Source of the DNA: Bacillota bacterium
Lineage (GTDB): Bacteria; Bacillota; Clostridia; Acetivibrionales; DSM-27016
DNA length: 64,000 bases
Assembly: GCA_023390115.1 (NCBI GenBank)
Contig: JAEWDM010000010.1
Span: 8,889 to 72,888, forward strand
Direction of reading: 5' to 3'
Shown here piece by piece: positions 18,261 through 26,877 of the stretch. Numbering within the stretch: position 1 is the first letter of the stretch; each line of letters opens with the position of its first letter. Under the pieces are notes generated by a model, which saw only the letters and a list, made by a program, of their open reading frames with translations, did no database searches and was not told the DNA's origin. Made by a program: the position numbers and the translations under genes.

Positions 18261-18296
18261 AAAAAACACTCCTTTAAATTTAATTTAGAAGGAGTG
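18261..18296 (-). terminator. Attenuator terminator overlapping the trpE(G) ribosome binding site
   Basis: On the minus strand CACTCCTT (18289-18296) pairs with AAGGAGTG (18267-18274) and six T residues follow (18261-18266), directly before the ATG. The same bases AAGGAG are the Shine-Dalgarno sequence, so folding would stop both transcription and translation. Confidence 0.8.
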
Positions 18297-18350
18297 AAGA
18301 GAATTGTCCTGCGACAGAATCCTTAAAAAGAACCACCACGATTAAACTTT

Positions 18351-18389
18351 CTCTTCTCTGCTCTTCTCTACTCTTCTCATCTTGCTCTC
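18351..18389 (-). promoter_or_regulatory. GAG-triplet array, probable TRAP binding site
   Basis: The trpE(G) leader RNA carries GAG triplets at minus-strand positions 18389-87, 78-76, 73-71, 68-66, 63-61, 58-56 and 53-51, plus an AAG at 83-81. The last six GAGs are spaced exactly two bases apart (AA, TA, AA, CA, AA). Repeated (G/U)AG separated by 2-3 bases is the known target of the TRAP (MtrB) ring. The segment can also pair with TTCTCTTC (18296-18303), giving an antiterminator that excludes the downstream terminator. Confidence 0.72.
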
Positions 18390-18398
18390 ATTTATACT

Positions 18399-18427
18399 AT
18401 TATAAGAAAATTATTTATTTTCGTCAA
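18399..18427 (-). promoter_or_regulatory. Promoter of trpE(G)
   Basis: TTGACG (18422-18427), a 17-base spacer and TATAAT (18399-18404) on the minus strand. Transcription would begin near 18392, immediately before the GAG array. Confidence 0.85.
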
Positions 18428-18433
18428 GCTTTC

Positions 18434-18639
18434 TATTTTACGCCTTTCAATTCGCAGTTGGCTGCATGAGGGATTATCTGGAAGAAAATTTCATTTGACC
18501 CGTAAGGAATACTTCTAAGAAAAATGCCTGATGACAGACCCTAGAGACGTTTCCCTACAAGGCATTTTTCAATGCTATTGAAATTTTCTGCAAGATTTCC
18601 CTCGTGCAAAGCCAAATTACAAATCGTTATTTTACGCCT
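18434..18639. repeat. Palindromic MITE-like element with 12-bp flanking direct repeat
   Basis: The 12-mer TATTTTACGCCT occurs at 18434-18445 and again at 18628-18639, the second copy inside the last codons of purD. The 182 bases between form nested inverted repeats: imperfect arms over the outer 50 bases or so, then GAAAATTTCA / TGAAATTTTC, then AAAAATGCCT / AGGCATTTTT. There is no reading frame. This is the anatomy of a non-autonomous insertion with target-site duplication; it may now act as the purD terminator. Confidence 0.65.
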
Positions 18640-19886
18640 ATATCCTTCCTGTAATGCATGTCCTTAAAGCTTATCCTTTTAACGGCATCATATGCCCTTT
18701 CAATGGCATCCGTAAGAGAAGCCCCTACGGCAGTTACTCCCAAAACACGTCCTCCCGCTGTATAGTATCTTCCGTCCTCGTATTTTGTGCCGGCATGGAA
18801 AACAATGTTTTTGCCATCTTCGCAGGCATCCTCAATACCGTTTATTTCATAGCCTGTAGAATAGCTTCCGGGATACCCGCCAGAAGCCATTATAACACAT
18901 ACCGCAGCGTTATCATGCCATTCTATGCTAATATCGTCAAGCCTCTCGTCTATAACAGCGTTAAATACCTCAACCAGATCATTTTTAAGCCTTGGAAGCA
19001 CTACCTGAGTTTCAGGGTCTCCAAACCTTGCGTTATATTCCAGTACCTTAGGCCCGTCTTTCGTTATTATCAGCCCGAAATACAATACCCCTTTAAAATT
19101 CCTGCCCTCATTATTCATTGCGGCTATAGTAGGCTCAAATATCTTTTCCATACAATATCGGGCCGTTTGGGTGTCATAAACCCTGCTGGGGGAAAAGGTA
19201 CCCATTCCTCCCGTATTAAGCCCATGATCATTGTCCAGAGCCCTTTTATGATCCTGAGAGCTTACCATCGGCACCACCGTGCTTCCGTCGGTAAACGCCA
19301 GCACAGACACCTCGGGGCCTGTCAGAAACTCCTCTATTACAACAGTATCCCCGGCGCTCCCGAAGGCCTTGCTTTCCATCATGCTTTTAACAGCCTCCGA
19401 AGCCTCATCAAAGGACCGGGCTATGATTACTCCCTTTCCCAGAGCAAGCCCGTCCGCTTTTACCACTATGGGGTAGCTCTGATGCCTTAAATACTCTACA
19501 GCCTTGCTGCTGTCATCAAAAACCTCATATCCGGCGGTAGGTATGCCGTATTTCTTCATGAGAGCCTTGGAAAAGGACTTGCTTCCCTCAAGAACCGCAG
19601 CACTTTTGCGAGGACCAAACGCCCTTATACCGGCATCCTCAAGGGCATCGACCATTCCGGCCACCAATGGATCGTCAGGTGCTACAATAACCATATCCAT
19701 TCCATTCTTCTTTGAAAATTCAACTATTCCTTCTATGTCCATGGTCTTTAACGGAACACATTCGGCCAAGCCGGAAATCCCTCCGTTTCCTGGGGCACAA
19801 TATATTTTCTCAACCAGAGGGCTTTGGGACAGCTTCCACACAATGGCATGCTCCCGGCCTCCGCCTCCAACCACCATTATTTTCAT
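18627..19886 (-). CDS. purD: Phosphoribosylamine-glycine ligase
   Basis: This 419-residue ATP-grasp enzyme joins phosphoribosylamine and glycine (GAR synthetase, purine step 2). Motifs: MVVGGGGREHAIVWKL, a P-loop-like VVKADGLALGKGV and the metal-binding YNARFGDPETQVVLPRL. The start has GGAGGACGTAAA. It is last in the purE-F-M-N-H-D operon. Its final codons (DIGVK) fall in a 12-bp repeat that flanks a palindromic element, so the C-terminal end may have been re-created by an insertion. Confidence 0.96.
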   Translation of the reverse strand: MKIMVVGGGGREHAIVWKLSQSPLVEKIYCAPGNGGISGLAECVPLKTMDIEGIVEFSKKNGMDMVIVAPDDPLVAGMVDALEDAGIRAFGPRKSAAVLEGSKSFSKALMKKYGIPTAGYEVFDDSSKAVEYLRHQSYPIVVKADGLALGKGVIIARSFDEASEAVKSMMESKAFGSAGDTVVIEEFLTGPEVSVLAFTDGSTVVPMVSSQDHKRALDNDHGLNTGGMGTFSPSRVYDTQTARYCMEKIFEPTIAAMNNEGRNFKGVLYFGLIITKDGPKVLEYNARFGDPETQVVLPRLKNDLVEVFNAVIDERLDDISIEWHDNAAVCVIMASGGYPGSYSTGYEINGIEDACEDGKNIVFHAGTKYEDGRYYTAGGRVLGVTAVGASLTDAIERAYDAVKRISFKDMHYRKDIGVK

Positions 19887-19902
19887 TTTACGTCCTCCAA
19901 TT

Positions 19903-21447
19903 TTAATGCTTAAAATGTCTCATCCCTGTAAACACCATAGCAATTCCATGCTTGTTGCACGCATCTATCGACTCCTGATCTCTTACGGAGCCTCCTGGCT
20001 GAACAATAGCCTTTATCCCGGCAGCCGCCGCGGCCTCTACGCAGTCGTTAAACGGGAAATAGGCATCTGATGCCATAACCGCTCCGTTTGCCCTGTCGCC
20101 CGCATATTCTATAGCTATCTTTGCCGCCATTATCCTGTTGGTCTGGCCGGGGCCTATGCCAAGCGACTGCTTATTTTTAGCAAGCGCTATTCCGTTTGAC
20201 TTTGTGTGCTTTACCACCGTCATTGCAAAAATCATATCCTCAATCTGTTGGGCGGTAGGCCTTACCTCGGTAACAATCTTAAGATCGTCAAGGTTTATAA
20301 GCTCATTGTTGTAATTCTGAACAAGCAATCCTCCTGCAACCTTCTTCATATCATAAGTTCCTGCGGGAAGCTTTGCGGATATATTATCAAGCTGCATGAG
20401 CCTTAAATTCTTTTTCTGAGCCAGTATGCGGAGTGCCTCCTCTGTAAAGGAGGGTGCTATAATTATTTCAAGAAAAATTTTATGTATTTCCTCCGCCGTA
20501 GCCGCGTCAATCTCCCTGTTCAAAGCCAGTATTCCCCCATAGATTGAAACAGGATCGGCCTCGTAGGTTTTCATATAAGCATCATATATGCTGTCGGAGC
20601 TGGCAACTCCACATGGATTTGCATGCTTTACCGCTACCGCCGTAGGCTGCTCAAACTCCTTTAAAAGCTCCAGCGCCCCGTTTATGTCATTTATATTGTT
20701 GTATGACAGCTCCTTGCCGTGAAGCTGCTTTGCAGAGGTTATACACCCGACATTAGCTCCCACTTCCTTATAAAATACCGCCTTCTGATGGGGATTTTCT
20801 CCATATCTCATTTCCTGTGCCTTTTCAAAGGTCAGAGAAAGGGTCTCAGGGAAAAATTCCTCTCCAAGCTTATCCCTCAAATACCCCGCTATAAGCGTAT
20901 CATAATGGCTGGTGTGCTCAAACACCTTATAGGCAAGCTTAAACTTTGTCTTTACGGATATTTCCCTTGATGCCTTTATTTCCTCCAGCACCATTCCATA
21001 GTCCGAAGGGTCCACAACTACCGCTACATCCTGATAATTCTTGGCTGCGGCACGGAGCATTGTAGGGCCCCCTATATCTATATTTTCAATAGCCTCCTCA
21101 AGGTCCACATTCCCTTTGAGTATGGTCTGCTTGAAGGGGTAGAGGTTTATAACAACCATATCTATGGTTTCAACCCCCAGCTCCTTAATTTGCTTCATAT
21201 GCTGCTCATTATCCCTTATTGCCAGAAGTCCTGCGTGAATATTGGGATGAAGTGTCTTAACCCTTCCGTCAAGACATTCGGGGAAGCCTGTTATATCGGA
21301 TACATTTATCACATCTATACCCGCATCCTTTAAAGCTGCCGAGGTTCCTCCGGTTGATATTATTTCCACACCGCAGCCTGCAAGCTCTCTTGCCAGCCCC
21401 ACTATTCCCGTTTTATCGGATACGCTTATCAATGCGCGTTTAATCAT
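19903..21447 (-). CDS. purH: Bifunctional AICAR formyltransferase / IMP cyclohydrolase
   Basis: A 514-residue protein for the last two steps of IMP synthesis. The N-terminal IMP cyclohydrolase (MGS-like) domain carries SVSDKTGIV and STGGTSAAL. The C-terminal formyltransferase domain shows KHANPCGVA with the catalytic Lys-His pair, and ends in the usual TGMRHFKH. The start at 21447 has AAAGGAGGAAACG. It lies between purN and purD with short gaps, so it is part of the same transcript. Confidence 0.97.
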   Translation of the reverse strand: MIKRALISVSDKTGIVGLARELAGCGVEIISTGGTSAALKDAGIDVINVSDITGFPECLDGRVKTLHPNIHAGLLAIRDNEQHMKQIKELGVETIDMVVINLYPFKQTILKGNVDLEEAIENIDIGGPTMLRAAAKNYQDVAVVVDPSDYGMVLEEIKASREISVKTKFKLAYKVFEHTSHYDTLIAGYLRDKLGEEFFPETLSLTFEKAQEMRYGENPHQKAVFYKEVGANVGCITSAKQLHGKELSYNNINDINGALELLKEFEQPTAVAVKHANPCGVASSDSIYDAYMKTYEADPVSIYGGILALNREIDAATAEEIHKIFLEIIIAPSFTEEALRILAQKKNLRLMQLDNISAKLPAGTYDMKKVAGGLLVQNYNNELINLDDLKIVTEVRPTAQQIEDMIFAMTVVKHTKSNGIALAKNKQSLGIGPGQTNRIMAAKIAIEYAGDRANGAVMASDAYFPFNDCVEAAAAAGIKAIVQPGGSVRDQESIDACNKHGIAMVFTGMRHFKH

Positions 21448-21483
21448 CTTTACGTTTCCTCCTTTATATATTATCTTGATATA

Positions 21484-22113
21484 TTATCTTGGAAGTATCC
21501 TTACCCTTCTCCCCTCAACCATAAGCCTGTTTTCAGAAAATAGCCTTATTGCCCTGGGAAGTATATCCCATTCAGCCTCTTCCATCACTCTCTTCTGCAG
21601 AGTCTCAGGAGTATCCTCCTGCTCAATGCAAACAGCCTTTTGCAGTATTATCGGACCGGCGTCGGCCTCCAGTTCCACAAAATGCACAGTTGCCCCCGAC
21701 ACCCTCACACCGTACTCCAGGGCTTTTCTATGCGGAATTATTCCATAATAGCCCTTTCCGCAAAACGCGGGTATAAGAGAAGGATGTATATTTATTATTT
21801 TATTTTGAAAAGCCATTGTGAACTTTCCCCCGAGAATGGAAAGGAACCCTGCCATAACCACAAGGCCCACCTCATACTTCTTAAAATGCTCAATTATTGC
21901 AGTATCATACTCATCTATCGAAGCATAGTCCTTCCTGCTGATGCAAAGAGCAGGAATACCATACTTTGCGGCACGCTGCAGAGCATACGCGTCATGCCTG
22001 CTGGACACCACCGTAACAATAGAGCACTGATCTAAATAGCCGTCCCCTATTCTGTCTATAATTGCCTGCAGGTTAGTGCCTCCGCCCGAAACGAGCACTC
22101 CTATCCTCAGCAT
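21484..22113 (-). CDS. purN: Phosphoribosylglycinamide formyltransferase
   Basis: A 209-residue 10-formyl-THF-dependent GAR transformylase (purine step 3). The N-terminus VLVSGGGTNLQAIID, the catalytic segment NIHPSLIPAF and GATVHFVELEADAGPII are all visible. It overlaps purM by seven bases, indicating coupled translation. Length is normal for the family. Confidence 0.96.
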   Translation of the reverse strand: MLRIGVLVSGGGTNLQAIIDRIGDGYLDQCSIVTVVSSRHDAYALQRAAKYGIPALCISRKDYASIDEYDTAIIEHFKKYEVGLVVMAGFLSILGGKFTMAFQNKIINIHPSLIPAFCGKGYYGIIPHRKALEYGVRVSGATVHFVELEADAGPIILQKAVCIEQEDTPETLQKRVMEEAEWDILPRAIRLFSENRLMVEGRRVRILPR

Positions 22114-23129
22114 AGATCCACCCCGGCCTCACCCCGTATAACTTCTCCGATAAGGTACGCCTGCTGAGAGGTGCTTTGCAGATATTGCAGCACATCCCCG
22201 GCTATTTCCTCATCAACTGCTATTATCATTCCTATTCCCATATTGAAGGTGTTGTATATATCCTTTTCCTTAATATTTCCCATTTTTTGAAGGAGTGTAA
22301 ATATGGGAAGAACCGGCCATGTCCCTTTGTCTATCCTGACCTTAAGCCCATCCGGAATCATTCTGGGTATATTTTCTATGAAGCCGCCTCCTGTAATATG
22401 AGAAACCCCATTTATTTCATATCTTTGCTTTAAATCAAGTATGGTCTTAACATACAGCCTGGTAGGCTTTAGAAGCTCATCCCCCAAGGTTGTGCCAAGC
22501 GCCTCGACATACTCGCTCATTTTTTCGCTATTCGGGTTCAGCAGCTTTCTGACAAGGGAATAGCCATTACTGTGAATACCTGAGGAGGCCAGCCCTATAA
22601 GCCGGTTTCCCTCTTTAATCCTTTTACCGTCTATAATCTTAGCTCTGTCAACTATCCCTACGGCAAAGCCCGCCAGATCATACTCGTCTTCAGGATAAAA
22701 TCCCGGCATTTCCGCCGTCTCTCCCCCGATAAGTGAGCAGCCCGAGGCTGCGCATCCGTCTGCAACCCCTTTAACTATCCCGGCAATTTTATCTGGATTA
22801 TTTTTCCCACAGGCTATATAGTCAAGAAAAAACAGCGGTTCTGCTCCCGAGCATACAATGTCATTTACACACATGGCTACGCAGTCTATCCCTATGGTGT
22901 CATGCTTATCCATTAAAAAGGCTATCTTAAGCTTGGTTCCCACTCCATCGGTGCCCGAAACAAGCACAGGCTCGTGATATTTATCCCGGCTTAAGGCAAA
23001 TAGCCCTCCAAAGCCTCCTATATCGGAAATCACCTCCGGCCTGAAGGTTCTCTTTACGTGATCTTTCATAAGCCTGACAGCCTCATAGCCTGCCTCTACA
23101 TCTACTCCTGCATCCTTATATGTCGCCAT
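22107..23129 (-). CDS. purM: Phosphoribosylformylglycinamidine cyclo-ligase
   Basis: A 340-residue AIR synthetase (purine step 5). Family landmarks are DIGGFGGLFAL, VSGTDGVGTKLKIAF, the loop GGETAEMPGFY and HITGGGFIENIPRM. The start at 23129 follows GGAGGATAGTTA. Its neighbours purF and purN are the expected operon partners. The FGAM synthase genes (purL/Q/S) that supply its substrate are not in this window. Confidence 0.97.
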   Translation of the reverse strand: MATYKDAGVDVEAGYEAVRLMKDHVKRTFRPEVISDIGGFGGLFALSRDKYHEPVLVSGTDGVGTKLKIAFLMDKHDTIGIDCVAMCVNDIVCSGAEPLFFLDYIACGKNNPDKIAGIVKGVADGCAASGCSLIGGETAEMPGFYPEDEYDLAGFAVGIVDRAKIIDGKRIKEGNRLIGLASSGIHSNGYSLVRKLLNPNSEKMSEYVEALGTTLGDELLKPTRLYVKTILDLKQRYEINGVSHITGGGFIENIPRMIPDGLKVRIDKGTWPVLPIFTLLQKMGNIKEKDIYNTFNMGIGMIIAVDEEIAGDVLQYLQSTSQQAYLIGEVIRGEAGVDLC

Positions 23130-23156
23130 TAACTATCCTCCTTAAAAGTGTAAAAA

Positions 23157-24599
23157 TCAACTGCATCCCCCGCAGGAAAATTTATTTCCCTCCAAAGGCA
23201 CACTCATGGGATACTTTCCGTCAAAACACGCGCTGCAAAAACCGCACCGCGCACCTACAGGAGTTTTCAGCAATCCCTCCAGGCTTAAATATCCCAAGCT
23301 GTCCGCCCCTATCATCTGTCTTATCTGTTCAATTGAATTGGCGGATGCAACAAGCTGCTTGGTAGACGGTATATCCACTCCAAAATAGCAAGGAAATCTC
23401 ATGGGAGGAGAGCTGACCCTCATATGCACCTCCTCAGCCCCGGCATTTTTGAGCATCTGCACAATCCTGCGGGTAGTGGTACCTCTGACTATTGAGTCGT
23501 CTATCATTACAATCCTTTTACCCTCTATGGCACTTCTCATTGCATTGAATTTTATCGTAACCCCTATTTCCCGCTGCGCCTGATCAGGCTGTATAAATGT
23601 TCTTCCGACATACCTGTTCTTTAAAAGACCCTGTCCGTAAGGTATACCCGATTTCTCCGAAAAGCCCATAGCGGCCGTAAGACCTGAGTCAGGAGCTCCT
23701 ATTACCAAATCGGCATCCACAGGATGCTCCTCGGCAAGCCTTTTTCCCGCTTCCATTCTTGCCTGATGAACGCTTATTCCGTCAATGTAGCTGTCAGGCC
23801 TTGCAAAATATATAAACTCAAAAATACATAATTTTGATTCTGCGGGTGCCTCGGTCTGAATTGACTCTAAGCCGTGTTCACCTATAAGAACTATCTCTCC
23901 GGGGTTGACATCTCTCACATATTCCGCCCCTATTGCATCTAAAGCGCATGTCTCCGAAGCAAGCACGTATGAATTATCCAGAAGCCCTATGCAAAGCGGC
24001 CTTATTCCAAGAGGATCTCTTATTCCTACAAGCCTTTTGGGTGTAAGCAGCAGCAGAGAATATGAGCCTCTCAAATCCTTTATCATTTTAGTAAGAGTTT
24101 CTTCAATGCTTTCACTGGTAATCCTATACCTCGACAGGAGATTTAAAATAACCTCGGAATCATTGCTGGACTGAAATATTGCCCCCTTATTCTCCAAATC
24201 TGTCCTCAGCTCCAACGCATTCACAAGATTTCCGTTGTGGGCAAGGGCCATCTGTCCGTTTCTGTAGTTTATTACCATAGGCTGTGCATTTTCTCTGCGG
24301 CTGGCGCCGGTTGTCGAATACCGGACATGCCCTATGGCGATCTGCCCCTTAAGGTGGTTTACAACTACGTCATTGAACACCTCGGGAACCAGTCCCATAT
24401 CTTTATGATAAAGTATGGTCCCATTGTCGTTTACCGCAATGCCGCAGCTTTCCTGCCCCCTGTGCTGAAGTGCATACAAGCCGTAATAGGTCAGACGGGC
24501 AATGTCGTGGCGGTCATTGTTGAATATGCCGAACACTCCGCACTCTTCTCTCAATTTGTCAAATCTTATACCATCCCTCATGCTATTATAAAAATTCAT
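23157..24599 (-). CDS. purF: Amidophosphoribosyltransferase
   Basis: This enzyme (480 residues from the chosen ATG) makes phosphoribosylamine from PRPP and glutamine, the committed purine step. The catalytic cysteine is in LREECGVFGIF, preceded by a short propeptide as in Bacillus PurF. The PRPP motif is VMIDDSIVRGTTTRRI. Cysteines in SKLCIFEF, RFPCYFG and CGFCSACF match the [4Fe-4S] ligands of the Bacillus-type enzyme, which makes it oxygen-sensitive. Start: ATG 24599 is 7 bases after GGAGA; another ATG lies two codons earlier. Confidence 0.96.
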   Translation of the reverse strand: MNFYNSMRDGIRFDKLREECGVFGIFNNDRHDIARLTYYGLYALQHRGQESCGIAVNDNGTILYHKDMGLVPEVFNDVVVNHLKGQIAIGHVRYSTTGASRRENAQPMVINYRNGQMALAHNGNLVNALELRTDLENKGAIFQSSNDSEVILNLLSRYRITSESIEETLTKMIKDLRGSYSLLLLTPKRLVGIRDPLGIRPLCIGLLDNSYVLASETCALDAIGAEYVRDVNPGEIVLIGEHGLESIQTEAPAESKLCIFEFIYFARPDSYIDGISVHQARMEAGKRLAEEHPVDADLVIGAPDSGLTAAMGFSEKSGIPYGQGLLKNRYVGRTFIQPDQAQREIGVTIKFNAMRSAIEGKRIVMIDDSIVRGTTTRRIVQMLKNAGAEEVHMRVSSPPMRFPCYFGVDIPSTKQLVASANSIEQIRQMIGADSLGYLSLEGLLKTPVGARCGFCSACFDGKYPMSVPLEGNKFSCGGCS

Positions 24600-24636
24600 G
24601 GTCATTCTCCTATAAACCGCTTGATGGCTGTTAATT

Positions 24637-25170
24637 TTATATTTCCTTAAGCTTCTCCTGCAAATCGTTATTTTTTTCCTCTACCTTTTTTACCAGCTTT
24701 TTTTTATAATCCTTCATCTTTGCCCTTAATTCCGGGTGTAATCCCGATAGTATCTGGACCGCCAGCAATGCGGCATTTTCAGCGCCGTCTATTGCGACTG
24801 TGGCTACCGGTATTCCCGTGGGCATTTGAACTATTGACAGCAGCGAGTCAAGTCCGTCCATTGTAGATGATTTAATTGGGATCCCTATAACAGGAAGGGT
24901 TGTAAACGCGGCTAATACTCCCGGCAAATGTGCCGCCTTTCCCGCAGCGGCGATAATGACCTCAATGCCGTTTTTTTCAGCATTTTTTGCAAATTCGGCT
25001 GCCTTGTCAGGTGTTCTGTGAGCAGAACAGACCATGGCCTGCACCTCTACTCCAAAATCCTTGAGAAGCTTTATGCAGCTTTTTAAGGTAGGGAAATCAG
25101 AGTCGCTTCCCATAATCACAGCAACTTTTGCCGCTTCCTTCTTTTCCGAGGCTTTCGACTTTTTATCCAT
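24637..25170 (-). CDS. purE: N5-carboxyaminoimidazole ribonucleotide mutase (class I PurE)
   Basis: A 177-residue protein; the core after a charged 14-residue N-terminal extension reads VAVIMGSDSDFPTL, VCSAHRTPDK, AAAGKAAHLPGV and GIPIKSS, the class I PurE signature. It isomerises N5-CAIR to CAIR. The C-terminus is also extended by a Lys/Glu-rich tail. No purK is beside it. It is the first gene of the pur operon after a strong terminator that separates it from the permease. Confidence 0.94.
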   Translation of the reverse strand: MDKKSKASEKKEAAKVAVIMGSDSDFPTLKSCIKLLKDFGVEVQAMVCSAHRTPDKAAEFAKNAEKNGIEVIIAAAGKAAHLPGVLAAFTTLPVIGIPIKSSTMDGLDSLLSIVQMPTGIPVATVAIDGAENAALLAVQILSGLHPELRAKMKDYKKKLVKKVEEKNNDLQEKLKEI

Positions 25171-25223
25171 TCCAACCAGCTCCTTTTGGCGCTAAAATAT
25201 CAGCAATCATATAAAATATTTAT

Positions 25224-25269
25224 CAAAATGCAAAGTCCGGCTTTTTATGAAGTCGGACTTTGCATTTTG
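25224..25269 (-). terminator. Terminator between the NCS2 permease and purE
   Basis: A perfect 16-bp inverted repeat (CAAAATGCAAAGTCCG / CGGACTTTGCATTTTG, loop 25240-25253) begins three bases past the permease stop. The minus strand continues GATAAATATTTT. Any permease transcript reading into purE would have to pass it. Confidence 0.8.
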
Positions 25270-25272
25270 CTG

Positions 25273-26619
25273 CTAGGCGTTTGCTATAAAGCTCAATATA
25301 AACAGCAGTGCAAATATATACATAAGAGGGTGTACTTCCTTATACTTGCCTCTCACTATTTTCACAAGAGAATAGAATATAAATCCAAAGGCGATTCCAT
25401 CCGCAATGCTGCCTGTCAAGGGCATCATTATAACGGTAAAAAACGCCGGAAGAGCCTCCGCAAAATCCTCAAAGTTTATTTTGCTGACAGAGGACATCAT
25501 GAGCACACCCACAATCACAAGCGCCGGGGCCGTGGCATATCCGGGTACTATACCTACTATTGGGGCAATAAACAGTGACAAAATAAACATTATTGAAACC
25601 ACAACGGAAGTAAGTCCGGTTTTGCCTCCCTCGGAAATTCCCGAGGCACTTTCAATATAGGTTGTAACGTTGCTTGTCCCCAGAACCGCACCTATGGAGG
25701 TGGCTGTCGCATCTGCAAAAAGCGCCTTGTCAAGCTTCGTTTTCATACCCTTGCCCGAATATTTGAGATCTTCATCCTTAAATATTCCGGTTTTTCTGCC
25801 GGTGCCTATAAAGGTCCCCAATGTATCGAAGGTGTCCGAAAGGCTAAAAGACAGTATAAGAGCAAGAACCGTGAATATAGGAAGTGTTTTGAAAAGGCCC
25901 GCAATATCTAGCTGGAAAAAAGTAGGCATCATGGACGGTGGTGCCGAAACCGGCGAAAATCCCTGAGGTATGGGATTCAGCCCAAAAATTATCGACAGCA
26001 GCGTCACTCCGAGTATTCCAATAAGCATTGCGCCCTTAACCTTGAGCAGCATTAATACCGCGATAATTACAATTCCCGCTATAGCCAGCAGTGCAGTAGG
26101 CGAGGACAAATTTCCAAGCGCTACCAGATTGACGTCATGATCAACTATAATTCCCGCCGATTTAAAGCCTATAAACGCTATAAACAGCCCTATTCCGGTA
26201 CTGATTGCATACTGAAGGTTTAAAGGCACTGCGCTGATAAGCATTCTTCTTATCCTTGTAACAGTAATAATTATATTTATAATACCGCAGATGAATACAA
26301 TAGCCAGAGCCTGCCGCCAGTCTATCTTTACTGTGCCGCCTGCAAACCCGGTCAAAACAATGGTGACAAAAAAGCTGTTCATACCCATGCCTGCAGCCTG
26401 GGCAAAGGGAACATTGGCAACCAGTCCCATGATTATAGTACCGATAAACGCCGAAATACATGTAGCAACAAACACGGCGCTCTGATCCATTCCCGTCAGA
26501 GTCAATATGGATGGATTTACAAAGATAATGTAGGCCATGGTGACAAAAGTGGTCAATCCTGCAACAATCTCTGTCCTTACGCTGGTACCGTTTTCCTTAA
26601 GTTTAAAAAGCTTATCCAT
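25273..26619 (-). CDS. NCS2-family purine permease (PbuG/AdeP-like)
   Basis: This 448-residue transporter has about 12 hydrophobic segments. VTMAYIIFVNPSIL, AQAAGMGMNSFF and the segment GTSNVTTYIESASGISEGG are hallmarks of the AzgA/PbuG branch of the NCS2 family, which takes up adenine, guanine or hypoxanthine with protons. The ATG at 26619 is preferred to a TTG three codons upstream because of GGGAGGG spacing. It precedes the pur operon and fits purine salvage; the exact base is not decided by sequence. Confidence 0.9.
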   Translation of the reverse strand: MDKLFKLKENGTSVRTEIVAGLTTFVTMAYIIFVNPSILTLTGMDQSAVFVATCISAFIGTIIMGLVANVPFAQAAGMGMNSFFVTIVLTGFAGGTVKIDWRQALAIVFICGIINIIITVTRIRRMLISAVPLNLQYAISTGIGLFIAFIGFKSAGIIVDHDVNLVALGNLSSPTALLAIAGIVIIAVLMLLKVKGAMLIGILGVTLLSIIFGLNPIPQGFSPVSAPPSMMPTFFQLDIAGLFKTLPIFTVLALILSFSLSDTFDTLGTFIGTGRKTGIFKDEDLKYSGKGMKTKLDKALFADATATSIGAVLGTSNVTTYIESASGISEGGKTGLTSVVVSIMFILSLFIAPIVGIVPGYATAPALVIVGVLMMSSVSKINFEDFAEALPAFFTVIMMPLTGSIADGIAFGFIFYSLVKIVRGKYKEVHPLMYIFALLFILSFIANA

Positions 26620-26717
26620 AGAAACCAAACCCTCCCTAAATCATAAATAATAATATGCTCTTAGCTCTTTGAAATATACCTTACGCTTGCTTTGTTGCCT
26701 TCTTTTTCACATAAAAT

Positions 26718-26747
26718 ATAGTATCAAATTGAACTACCTTTTGTCAA
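26718..26747 (-). promoter_or_regulatory. Promoter of the purine permease
   Basis: TTGACA (26742-26747) and TACTAT (26718-26723) on the minus strand, spacer 18. The leader to the start codon is about 90 bases. I looked for a purine riboswitch core there and did not find one. Confidence 0.65.
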
Positions 26748-26758
26748 TGAAGCAACGT

Positions 26759-26807
26759 TAAAAACACGAACATTATTTGCCCTGCAGACATAAAACATTC
26801 GTGTTTT
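26759..26807 (-). terminator. Terminator after the AEC transporter
   Basis: AAAACACGAA (26798-26807 on the minus strand) pairs with TTCGTGTTTT (26761-26770), and the minus strand runs on in T residues. A second small hairpin (ACAGGGCTTT / AAAGCCTGT, near 26830-26851) lies just upstream. Confidence 0.65.
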
Positions 26808-26877
26808 CTCCATGTATATTAATATATGACAGGCTTTTTAAAGCCCTGTATGCTTATAGACCGATTTAAATATCTCC

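Noticed and set aside
18310..18345. Tandem TGGTGG codons in the trpE(G) leader as a classical leader-peptide attenuator
   Set aside because: In the frame that contains them there is a stop codon just before and no start codon between; the GAG array is the better explanation.
18654..19490. A 278-codon plus-strand open frame
   Set aside because: It lies fully antisense to purD, has no ribosome binding site, and its translation has no recognisable domain; purD is unambiguous.
26620..26877. Possible purine riboswitch ahead of the NCS2 permease
   Set aside because: The conserved three-way junction loops of the purine aptamer could not be found on the minus strand.
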